Below are positions 24,072 to 31,503 of a stretch of DNA of 64,000 nt, piece after piece. Below the pieces are notes generated by a model. The model had not been told where the DNA came from. It searched no databases and saw only the letters and a list, made by a program, of their open reading frames with translations. Positions within the stretch are counted from its first letter, which is position 1. The number at the start of each line of letters is the position of its first letter. Source of the stretch: Candidatus Uhrbacteria bacterium (lineage in GTDB: Bacteria > Patescibacteriota > Patescibacteriia > 2-12-FULL-60-25); NCBI GenBank assembly GCA_020850575.1, contig JADZEJ010000001.1, positions 62,001-126,000 of the forward strand, given 5' to 3'. A program made the translations under genes and the position numbers.

Positions 24072-24102
24072 AAAAAACCCCATCGAGTCCAATGGGGGTC
24101 TT
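24072..24102. terminator. Terminator shared by convergent genes
   Basis: AAAACCCCAT pairs with AATGGGGGTC-type sequence (CCCCAT/ATGGGG core), with a T tract on the minus strand. It lies between the genes ending at 24051 and 24106. Confidence 0.7.
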
Positions 24103-24105
24103 ATT

Positions 24106-24603
24106 TTAGCTGGGTGAGATTACGTTTGACTTATGACTTTCTAGCACCGGATAACGCAGTGTCATGTGACTTGGCGTTTGGATGATATCCTCAGAGAACC
24201 TGTTCGCCTGCCACACGAGTGCCAAGAAACCGAAACCAATACAGACTTCGATCATGCACCGGTTGCCCAACTTTTCCGTGAGTTCAGTAGGCGGACATGT
24301 CTCGCCTGTCTCACGGTAAAATCTGTAGGCTGAAACTCTGAACAGAACGTCGTGACGCCAATCATCTTGGTTGATGTTCGTGTATCCTTCAAACAGTTTT
24401 TTTAGTTTGAGTTGGATTGTTTTGTCATACTTCAGGCATGCCGCATGCCGCATGATGAATGATGACAAAAACGGCGTTACAAACTGACGATATCTTACAT
24501 CCATATGTCCGAGTGCGTGATTGAGCAGAACCAGCTGCTCTGAATCAAGACTATTTTTGTCTGCACGTTGGACTACCATCTTTTCAGTATTTTTCTTTTT
24601 CAT
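24106..24603 (-). CDS. Hypothetical protein
   Basis: 165 residues from MKKKNTEK. Helix-rich and basic, with WRHDVLFRVSAYRFYRETGETCPP and a hydrophobic IEVCIGFGFLALVWQ segment. Four Cys residues are scattered. No family is recognised. The preceding minus-strand promoter (TTGACA, 17 bp, TATCTC) gives a leader of about 20 nt, so the in-frame ATG further upstream (within the -10 box) is rejected. It is divergent from the gene at 24746. Confidence 0.5.
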   Translation of the reverse strand: MKKKNTEKMVVQRADKNSLDSEQLVLLNHALGHMDVRYRQFVTPFLSSFIMRHAACLKYDKTIQLKLKKLFEGYTNINQDDWRHDVLFRVSAYRFYRETGETCPPTELTEKLGNRCMIEVCIGFGFLALVWQANRFSEDIIQTPSHMTLRYPVLESHKSNVISPS

Positions 24604-24626
24604 TTGACCTAGCCTCGAACATGCGA

Positions 24627-24691
24627 GAGATACCATTAACTAGTACCTTTGTCAATCCTTCCTTGACATTTTTGCTTTTTTCATATATCTT
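24627..24691. promoter_or_regulatory. Back-to-back divergent promoters
   Basis: Minus strand: TTGACA (24655-24650), 17 bp, TATCTC (24632-24627). Plus strand: TTGACA (24663-24668), 17 bp, TATCTT (24686-24691). The two -35 boxes form an inverted repeat TGTCAA-N7-TTGACA, so binding at one promoter may affect the other. Confidence 0.75.
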
Positions 24692-24745
24692 TTGCAATTA
24701 CGAACTTTTTTCCCTTACACCCCCATCTCTTTATAGGAGCAACTC

Positions 24746-25279
24746 ATGCGTCATGCACGGAATATCGGGAACCGACTTGAAAAAAATGACAATGACTCCA
24801 TTAGGAGCAGTCACATGTCTCTTGAAGGATTTCATTCTGAGGAATGGGCTGTTTGGTGTCATTTGGCGCCAAAACTCATCGAAGCACTCAATCCGGTTTT
24901 CCAGAGTGGTTCATCTATCCTCAGTAAACGAGTTCATCGAAATGCTATTTTCGCGCTGTATAATTCACGACGCGAGCGTTTTATCAAAGATGCCCTCGTT
25001 GTACCCGACATTGAGAATGCTGATGACGTGTTCATTTACTGGACGACCTGTGAAACGTGCTATAAAAAGAACGCCAAACGGAATCTCCAGTATCAAAATC
25101 TCAAAGGGCAAACAATCCCAGTTTGGCCTATCATCTGGCGTTCGATGTGTATCGTCGGTCAATTTCCCCAAAATACAGCAGCTTACCGTATTGATTGGGA
25201 AAAGGTTGATCAGCATCCGATTCAAGGTTCTTATGCAAGAGCTCTGGCAAAACTCATTGCGATTGCCATGCACCAATGA
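24746..25279 (+). CDS. Hypothetical protein
   Basis: 177 residues. TAGGAG lies about 7 nt before the ATG, in a ~50 nt leader from the plus-strand promoter at 24663. Helical, with WAVWCHLAPKLIEAL, basic RNAIFALYNSRRERFIKD and a C-x2-C pair (CETCYKK). The tail QGSYARALAKLIAIAMHQ is amphipathic. No known family. A strong terminator follows 17 bp after the stop, so it is a complete self-contained unit. A long reading in another frame (24621-25349) overlaps it and has no start signals. Confidence 0.6.
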   Translation: MRHARNIGNRLEKNDNDSIRSSHMSLEGFHSEEWAVWCHLAPKLIEALNPVFQSGSSILSKRVHRNAIFALYNSRRERFIKDALVVPDIENADDVFIYWTTCETCYKKNAKRNLQYQNLKGQTIPVWPIIWRSMCIVGQFPQNTAAYRIDWEKVDQHPIQGSYARALAKLIAIAMHQ

Positions 25280-25296
25280 AACCCTATCTACTAAAC

Positions 25297-25336
25297 CCCT
25301 CCGAACAATTCAAACGTTCGGAGGGTGTTTTGTTTT
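25297..25336 (+). terminator. Strong terminator
   Basis: CCCTCCGAAC pairs perfectly with GTTCGGAGGG (10 bp, 9-nt loop), followed by TGTTTTG and T6. The T tract also supplies the -35 of the next promoter. Confidence 0.85.
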
Positions 25337-25357
25337 TTCTAGGTTGTAAGCTAAGAT
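25330..25357 (+). promoter_or_regulatory. Promoter of the rluD-like gene
   Basis: TTGTTT (25330-25335), 16-bp spacer, TAAGAT (25352-25357), then 6 bp to ATG 25364. The mRNA should be leaderless or nearly so. Confidence 0.65.
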
Positions 25358-25363
25358 GCAATT

Positions 25364-26341
25364 ATGAAACAAATTTCTGTGCCAGCACATGCAAAAGGTG
25401 AACGCCTTGATGTTTTTTTAACGTCTGAGTGGCCTGAAACAAATCGAACACAGATCGCAAAACGAATTAAGTCAGGAGAAATTTCAGTTAATGGGAAAAC
25501 CGCTTCGGTTCATCAATTCTTGAAAGAAGGAGATGAAATTTCAATTTTAAAAGAAGAGCTGCGCAAACCGAGTAAAGCGGCACCAAAATCAAAACTCGGT
25601 TCGTTGCATACACAACATGCTTCCTTGCCACGCCTAGATATTATCAAGGAAACTGAAGACTGGATTGTCGTGAATAAACCTGTTGGAGTTGTGGTTCATC
25701 CTGATACACGCCATCTTACCGGTACATTGGTTGACGCTGTTTTGAAACATGCACCCCAAATGGCTAAAGTCGGTGAAGATCCTTCACGTCCTGGCATCAT
25801 GCATCGTCTAGACAAAGAAGTGTCCGGTTTAATGGTTTTTGCGAAAACTCAGGCTGCTTTTGATAGCCTAAAGCATCAATTCGCGACTCATACGGTCGAT
25901 AAGCGCTATCTCGCTTTGGTACACGGTGAAATTACACAAGAAGAGGGTGATTTGAAATTTCGGATTGCGCGTTCAACTTCAAAAAATCGTATGGCAGCCA
26001 AACCCCAGACTGCTGAAGACGGTAAAGCCGCGTGGACGCATTACAAAAATATTCGACGTTTTCATCATGCAACCCTATTAGAATTAACCATTCTTTCGGG
26101 ACGTACTCATCAAATTCGTGCGCACTTATTAGCTTTTAACCATCCTGTCATTGGTGATCCTCTTTATACACGTGCTGGATTAAGTCGCAGTATCAAAGCG
26201 CCACACACGCTATTACAAAACATTCATCTCGCTTTTACAGACCCAACAACGGGCGAACGCCAAATCTTTGATCTTACACCAAGCCAATCTATGCTTCACA
26301 TGATGTCTCAACTTTCACCTCCACATCTGAAGAAAGTATGA
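25364..26341 (+). CDS. rluD: RluA/RluD-family pseudouridine synthase
   Basis: 325 residues. The N-terminal S4 RNA-binding domain (RLDVFLTSEWPETNR..IKSGEISVNGK) precedes a catalytic domain with IMHRLDKEVSGLMVFAKT, containing the catalytic Asp, and SGRTHQIRAHL. RluD makes pseudouridines in helix 69 of 23S rRNA; RluC or other family members cannot be excluded. gmk overlaps its stop by 4 bp. No Shine-Dalgarno, consistent with the leaderless promoter. Confidence 0.85.
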   Translation: MKQISVPAHAKGERLDVFLTSEWPETNRTQIAKRIKSGEISVNGKTASVHQFLKEGDEISILKEELRKPSKAAPKSKLGSLHTQHASLPRLDIIKETEDWIVVNKPVGVVVHPDTRHLTGTLVDAVLKHAPQMAKVGEDPSRPGIMHRLDKEVSGLMVFAKTQAAFDSLKHQFATHTVDKRYLALVHGEITQEEGDLKFRIARSTSKNRMAAKPQTAEDGKAAWTHYKNIRRFHHATLLELTILSGRTHQIRAHLLAFNHPVIGDPLYTRAGLSRSIKAPHTLLQNIHLAFTDPTTGERQIFDLTPSQSMLHMMSQLSPPHLKKV

Positions 26342-26889
26342 GTCGACTATTTGTCTTAACCGGTCCATCGGGTGCTGGAAAATCAAGTATTGCGCATGCT
26401 TTATTTGCGCAGCCAGAACTGCGTATTGAAAAGTTTATTACCTGCACTACACGAAAACCGCGACTTGGCGAAAAACATGGAAAAGATTACTGGTTTATCA
26501 ATGAAGCTGATTTCAAAAAACAGATTGCGGAAAATGGATTTTTTGAATGGGCACATGTTTATGGTCATTACTATGGTTCATCAGTGCAAGAAATGAAACG
26601 TGTTCTTCAAGGTTCAAATACGGTTCTTATCATCTTGGATGTCCAGGGTGCGAAAACGATAAAACTTCTCTACCCGGAAACGACAATCATTTTTTTAGAT
26701 GCATCCAAAGATAGTTTAATTCATCGGTTGGAAGCACGAGGAGATTCTGCTGAAGATATAGATCGTCGGATGGAACGTTTCGAGGAAGAGAAGAGGTTTC
26801 GTTCTCTGTCAGATTTCACAATTGTGAATGCCGACGGTGACCTGGCAGCCGCTATCGAATCAGTTAAACTCATCATTTTGGCTCAATAA
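26338..26889 (+). CDS. gmk: Guanylate kinase
   Basis: 183 residues. P-loop GPSGAGKSSI at residues 8-17, then CTTRKPRLGEKHGKDYWF binding GMP, FFEWAHVYGHYYG and LDVQGAKTIK. It phosphorylates GMP to GDP for nucleotide pools. The ATG overlaps the rluD stop (ATGA), so translation is coupled. The C-terminal region is a little shorter than in E. coli. Confidence 0.92.
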   Translation: MSRLFVLTGPSGAGKSSIAHALFAQPELRIEKFITCTTRKPRLGEKHGKDYWFINEADFKKQIAENGFFEWAHVYGHYYGSSVQEMKRVLQGSNTVLIILDVQGAKTIKLLYPETTIIFLDASKDSLIHRLEARGDSAEDIDRRMERFEEEKRFRSLSDFTIVNADGDLAAAIESVKLIILAQ

Positions 26890-26915
26890 AGCTTATTCTA
26901 TCGTTCTCTTAGCTC

Positions 26916-26944
26916 TTGACGGTTTGTTTAGTTTTCGCTATGCT
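26916..26944 (+). promoter_or_regulatory. Promoter of rplS
   Basis: TTGACG (26916-26921), 17-bp spacer, TATGCT (26939-26944); the ATG at 26957 is 12 bp on, giving a leader of about 5-6 nt. Confidence 0.8.
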
Positions 26945-26956
26945 AGGCGCATTCTT

Positions 26957-27301
26957 ATGGCAGAACAAACTAAATTAGCTGTACTTCAGCCGACTGATGT
27001 CACAACCGGTCAACAAATCCGAGTTCATCAAAAGATCAAGGAATTGAATACAAAAGGAGAAGAAAAGGGACGTATTCAAGTCTTTGAAGGCTTGGTTTTA
27101 ACCGTCCAAGGTTCTGGCATTTCTCGTACGATGACCGTACGTAAAATTGCAGAAGGTGTGGGTGTTGAACGTATTTACCCGATCAACTCCCCTATTATCG
27201 ATAAGATTGAACTTGTTCGTAAGATGAAAACGAGTCGCAAGCATATTGGCTACGTCCGTACATCAAAGAAACGCTTAAAAGAAATCAAATCGACCAAATA
27301 A
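26957..27301 (+). CDS. rplS: 50S ribosomal protein L19
   Basis: 114 residues. Conserved L19 features: QQIRVHQKIKE, RIQVFEGLVLTVQGSGI, MTVRKIAEGVGVERIYPINSPIIDKIELVR and a basic tail. It lies at the 30S-50S interface. The start is fixed by the promoter; a longer reading from 26828 would overlap gmk. It is followed at once by a terminator. Confidence 0.95.
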   Translation: MAEQTKLAVLQPTDVTTGQQIRVHQKIKELNTKGEEKGRIQVFEGLVLTVQGSGISRTMTVRKIAEGVGVERIYPINSPIIDKIELVRKMKTSRKHIGYVRTSKKRLKEIKSTK

Positions 27302-27331
27302 AAAAATCTCCGAATAATCGGAGATTTTTTT
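27301..27331. terminator. Terminator of rplS
   Basis: AAAAAATCTCCGA / TCGGAGATTTTTT with loop ATAA. It lies between convergent genes and can act on both strands. Confidence 0.85.
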
Positions 27332-27335
27332 ATTT

Positions 27336-28214
27336 TTATAATCCTTTGTCGGTTGAAATATCAGGAGAACCCTGACTTATAATGTCGAGTGGGGCATCAA
27401 AAGCACTTTCGATCGGATCACCAAATTTATAATTCACATAGAATGCTTCAGTTATATCATCGACATTAGTATTCCATTGTGCGCCAAAAAGTCCTCTTGC
27501 CGCTTCTTCGGTTTTAACCCAGCGAAGCGTTCCTCCTTTTGTCGGTAAATATGTTTTTGTATCTGTTTGGAATTTTACTAATTTACTTGCCGATTTATAG
27601 GTCACATTTGATCCGATAGGAATCAAGGACATTTGATCCAAAGGAATTACTTTAACCTTGCCAAAGTCTTTATACCACGTGAAATAGACTTTTTCATTTG
27701 GGAAGACAAACCGGCGACCATTTTTACCATAGTAATAGACGGCGGTGTCGTTCAGCGTTTTTGCATCTCCATCATCCGGAATTTTAATGAGATCCCCAAC
27801 ATTTACCGCTACTCTTAACCCTCCGCCAAATGCAACATTTACCGTTCGACTCAGTGCCTTATTATCGATCCAAATCGTAAATGTTGATTCACCATTTTTT
27901 AAAGAACGAATTAAAAATGATGCTTTCCCAAATGTATCTGTAATATCTTTTTCAACGCTTATTTCATCAATGCCATCGCGCGATGACGCAAGGTACACTT
28001 TTTTTCCCGACACAGCTTGCGAAGCGCCGTCTTTTAAGGTGACAGTGATGCGCACCTGGTCGATTCCATCAGCCTGAACACTTGTTTTATCCACTGAAAC
28101 ACGGGAATTATCATAATTCACAACCGATGCTGCTTTACTAGGTGAGACTGCTATCTGAAAAATACCGGAAAAAGCCACTATGAATATCAAAACAAAAGAC
28201 GAAAGTTTTTTCAT
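27336..28214 (-). CDS. Secreted protein: Ig-like domain plus CPR-type FPNEK..FTWY domain
   Basis: 292 residues. Signal peptide to about SPSKAAS. Residues ~38-130 form an invasin/Big1-like domain (DNSRVSVDKTSVQADGIDQVRITVTLKDGAS). The second half carries AVYYYGKNGRRFVFPNEKVYFTWYKDFG, SLIPIGSNVTYKSASKLVKFQTD and a TLRWVKTEEAARGLFGAQWN stretch, a module I recognise as common in secreted proteins of this radiation, without assigned function. Probably surface-bound. A minus-strand -10 TATACT lies 6 bp before the ATG, so the mRNA is probably leaderless. Confidence 0.75.
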   Translation of the reverse strand: MKKLSSFVLIFIVAFSGIFQIAVSPSKAASVVNYDNSRVSVDKTSVQADGIDQVRITVTLKDGASQAVSGKKVYLASSRDGIDEISVEKDITDTFGKASFLIRSLKNGESTFTIWIDNKALSRTVNVAFGGGLRVAVNVGDLIKIPDDGDAKTLNDTAVYYYGKNGRRFVFPNEKVYFTWYKDFGKVKVIPLDQMSLIPIGSNVTYKSASKLVKFQTDTKTYLPTKGGTLRWVKTEEAARGLFGAQWNTNVDDITEAFYVNYKFGDPIESAFDAPLDIISQGSPDISTDKGL

Positions 28215-28562
28215 ACGAACAGTATACTCTTCATTTATGAAACTGTATTATTTTCTTTCAAGAATGCGTTTCTAAGGATCTTACAAGGACGCATGTCGTG
28301 TTATGTGGAATTATGTGGAATATAGTTTCTACTTTACCTTGCCAATTCTCATTCAGTCTAGTTACGCAACTGCACCTCCAGAAACGCATCATGCTTTATT
28401 TAAATACGTGATTTCATGGAATATGTAGTTGTTTTTGTGGACGGGAAAAGTACGAAAATTTTCCTCGTTCATATCTTACTTTATTTTTATTGAGAAAGTA
28501 GACGATGAGATATTCTCGAACGCGAGTTGATAAGACGCGATTATCCCGCTCTCGCCGTATTT
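28215..28562. other. Intergenic region upstream of the Ig-like secreted protein
   Basis: No credible gene. Its left end holds the minus-strand promoter of the secreted protein. A short tandem TTATGTGGAA occurs at about 28299-28320. No clear terminator for uvrA is seen; only a weak GCGAG/CTCGC pairing near 28520-28556. Confidence 0.5.
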
Positions 28563-31448
28563 TTACAATAATTCTTGCAAATATTTTCCAGTAAGCGATT
28601 TTTTGTTTTTCTTTAAATCTTCCGGTGTCCCTTCGGCGACAATTTCTCCACCACGGAGACCGCCTTCCGGTCCCATATCAACTGCCCAGTCAGCACATTT
28701 AATAATATCAAGATTATGTTCGATGACGAGAACAGTATTTCCTTTGTCCACCAAGGCTTGCAAGACTTGCAAGAGACGTTGAATGTCATCGAAATGCAAA
28801 CCAGTGGTTGGTTCATCTAAAATATAGAGCGTTTTGCCTGTTGCACGACGTGCAAGTTCGGTTGCGAGTTTAACGCGTTGTGCTTCTCCTCCTGAAAGCG
28901 TGGTTGCCGGTTGACCGAGACGGACATAGCCGAGACCCACTTCATGTAAAACTGATAACTTTTCGTAAATAAGTGGCTGATCCACAAAAAAACGACGCGC
29001 TTCTTCGACTGTCATGTCGAGTATATCGGCAATGGTTTTACCGCGATAGTGGATTTCGAGCGCTTCTTTGTTATACCGCTTACCACGACATTCGGTACAT
29101 TCTACATACACGTCCGGCAAGAATTGCATTTCGATTTGCACGTAGCCTTCGCCGGCACAGGTTTCACAACGTCCTCCTCCTTTAACATTGAAAGAGAATT
29201 TACCCGCATCGTAATTACGCATCTTCGCTTCCGGAATTTCTGTAAAAAGATCGCGAATCGTAGTGAAGACGCCAGTATACGTGGCCGGATTTGAACGTGG
29301 TGTACGTCCAATCGGCGATTGATCCACGGAGACAACTTTGTCGAGATGCTCCATGCCTTCAATTTTTTTATGTGCTCCGGGAACATCCTTTGCTCCATAG
29401 AAATGCTGCGACAATGAACGACCTAAAATATCTAGAATCAATGTCGATTTACCAGAACCAGAAACACCGGTTACACACACAAATTTTCCAAGCGGTAATT
29501 TAAAGTCCACATTTTTCAAATTAAATTCCGTCGCACCTTTAATGGAAATATTTTTTCCATTTCCTTTGCGTCTTATTTTTGGCGGAATGATTTGTTTTTT
29601 ACCGTTCAAATATTGACCAGTTAATGACTCCTTGTTCTTTTTTATCTCAGCCAAGGTTCCGCGTGCAACCACTTCACCACCATATTCACCCGCACCGGGA
29701 CCAATATCAATGACATAGTCTGCGGCTTCCATTACCGCCTGATCGTGTTCAACGACAATGACGCTATTTCCGATATCACGTAAACGCTTCATGGTATCAA
29801 TTAACCTGTCGTTATCACGCTGATGTAACCCTATAGACGGTTCATCTAGAATATAAATTACGCCAGATAATTCTGATCCAAGTTGAGCCGCTAAACGAAC
29901 ACGCTGCGCCTCTCCTCCCGAAAGTGACATTGCGCTACGGTCTAAAGTTAAATAACTCAAACCAACATCAAGCAAGTTACCTAAGCGGCGTTTTACTTCA
30001 TTTGTTACTTGATCAACGACCAAACGCTCACGCTCGGTAAAACCTTGTGGATCACGAGCGGTTTCTGATTTTACCTTCATGATTTTTGATGGCTTTGCTT
30101 TTTGTTGCCCTTTACCAAGACTACTAAAAAATGCATTGCATTCATCTAAAGGAAGATTGACGATATCCGCAATTCCTTTGCCGGCTACAGTAACTAATAA
30201 TGCTTCTTTACGTAAACGCTTTCCATTGCAATCTGGGCAAGTCAAAACACGCATATACGTCTCTATTTCTTTCTGGACGTACTCAGAGTCTGTCTGACGG
30301 TACTTCTCTTCGAGCATCGCTAAAATGCCACCAAAAACTTGTAGTTTTCCATCTATTTCAACCAACTCAGTGCCACTTCCATCGAGGATTACTTTGATTG
30401 TTTGTTTTGATATTTTTGCGACCTCATCATGTATGCTAAACCCGTATTTTTTACCCACATTTTCTAAAACTTTCAAGTGCGATGTTTGATTACCTGCAAT
30501 ACGTGTCCAAGGTTTGATTGCACCTTGGGCAATTGTCAAACGCTTATTTGGAATTACCAAATCCGCATCTAATACGAGCTTGGTTCCGAGACCGGTACAA
30601 CCCGGACAGGCGCCGTGAGGTGAATTGAAAGAAAAGAGACGAGGTTCAAGTGTAGGTAAGGAAAGATTACAATGGATACAGTACAAAGATTCAGAGTAGA
30701 GCGTTTCGTCACCGGTATCCTCATTTAACACTAATATTACACCATTCGCTAAATCCAAGGCGTGCTTAAGCGGTTCAAGCAACGCTTCAAGTACCATGCT
30801 GGTACTTTTTTCTATTTTCATGATAACGACCTCTATAGAATGTGATTTTGTTTTATCAATGCGCGAATGTAGGAGCTCATCGATATCAACCAACATTCCG
30901 TCAAAACGAACTTCGCGATAGCCTGCGTTCAATGCCCCTTGTAAAATAACTTTATGTTCTCCTTTTTGTTCTCGTACCATCGGTGCGAGTAAAATAACAT
31001 CATGAGTTAAAGCATTATGTAAAATTTTTGTTCCGATTTCTCTTGGAGTCTGCTCTACTACGGAGCGATTACACGATGGACAATGCGCTCGACCGGCGCG
31101 TGAATAAAGTAAGCGAAGAAAATCGTAAATCTCCGTTACAGTTCCAACGGTTGAACGCGGATTATGCGATGATGATTTTTGATCAATCGCTATGGTTGGC
31201 GACAGACCCGTGATTTCATCAACATCTGGTTTGTCTTGGAGCTCCAAAAACTGTCGTGCATATGACGACATGCTTTCCATGTATCGTCGCTGGCCCTCGG
31301 CATGAATCGTATCAAATGCGAGTGAAGACTTACCTGAACCTGAGAGTCCAGTCATGACGATCATTTTTCCTTTCGGTAAATCGATCGAAATATTCTTCAA
31401 ATTATGGGCTCGTGCCCCTTTGATGGAAATGACATTGGAAGACGACAT
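28563..31448 (-). CDS. uvrA: Excinuclease ABC subunit A
   Basis: 961 residues from MSSSNVISIKGARAHNLKN. Two ABC ATPase halves: Walker A GLSGSGKSSLAF and GVSGSGKSTLIL, signatures LSGGEAQRVRLA and LSGGEAQRVKLA, and zinc fingers with HCNLSLPTLEPRLFSFN..CPGC and CETCAGEG..CTECRGKR. It finds bulky DNA lesions with UvrB. uvrB is not in the window. The promoter ends 7 bp before this ATG; an extended reading to 31484 would use the TTG of the -35 box and is rejected. Confidence 0.97.
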   Translation of the reverse strand: MSSSNVISIKGARAHNLKNISIDLPKGKMIVMTGLSGSGKSSLAFDTIHAEGQRRYMESMSSYARQFLELQDKPDVDEITGLSPTIAIDQKSSSHNPRSTVGTVTEIYDFLRLLYSRAGRAHCPSCNRSVVEQTPREIGTKILHNALTHDVILLAPMVREQKGEHKVILQGALNAGYREVRFDGMLVDIDELLHSRIDKTKSHSIEVVIMKIEKSTSMVLEALLEPLKHALDLANGVILVLNEDTGDETLYSESLYCIHCNLSLPTLEPRLFSFNSPHGACPGCTGLGTKLVLDADLVIPNKRLTIAQGAIKPWTRIAGNQTSHLKVLENVGKKYGFSIHDEVAKISKQTIKVILDGSGTELVEIDGKLQVFGGILAMLEEKYRQTDSEYVQKEIETYMRVLTCPDCNGKRLRKEALLVTVAGKGIADIVNLPLDECNAFFSSLGKGQQKAKPSKIMKVKSETARDPQGFTERERLVVDQVTNEVKRRLGNLLDVGLSYLTLDRSAMSLSGGEAQRVRLAAQLGSELSGVIYILDEPSIGLHQRDNDRLIDTMKRLRDIGNSVIVVEHDQAVMEAADYVIDIGPGAGEYGGEVVARGTLAEIKKNKESLTGQYLNGKKQIIPPKIRRKGNGKNISIKGATEFNLKNVDFKLPLGKFVCVTGVSGSGKSTLILDILGRSLSQHFYGAKDVPGAHKKIEGMEHLDKVVSVDQSPIGRTPRSNPATYTGVFTTIRDLFTEIPEAKMRNYDAGKFSFNVKGGGRCETCAGEGYVQIEMQFLPDVYVECTECRGKRYNKEALEIHYRGKTIADILDMTVEEARRFFVDQPLIYEKLSVLHEVGLGYVRLGQPATTLSGGEAQRVKLATELARRATGKTLYILDEPTTGLHFDDIQRLLQVLQALVDKGNTVLVIEHNLDIIKCADWAVDMGPEGGLRGGEIVAEGTPEDLKKNKKSLTGKYLQELL

Positions 31449-31455
31449 GGCGGCG

Positions 31456-31484
31456 ACAATATCAAAGATTGACCGTACTGGCAA
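31456..31484 (-). promoter_or_regulatory. Promoter of uvrA
   Basis: Minus strand TTGCCA (31484-31479), 17 bp, TATTGT (31461-31456), then CGCCGCC and ATG. This predicts a leaderless mRNA. Confidence 0.8.
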
Positions 31485-31503
31485 GGCTTAAAGCTCGTAC
31501 AAC

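Noticed and set aside
24621-25349. 242-residue open reading overlapping the hypothetical gene at 24746
   Set aside because: It lies in another frame over a gene with promoter, Shine-Dalgarno and terminator, and would start within the promoter region; composition looks random.
28299-28322. Tandem TTATGTGGAA repeat as a possible CRISPR or regulatory array
   Set aside because: Only two short copies without spacers; no CRISPR array is seen anywhere in the window.
31449-31484. Longer N-terminus for UvrA
   Set aside because: The extension begins at the TTG of the -35 box and has no UvrA homology.
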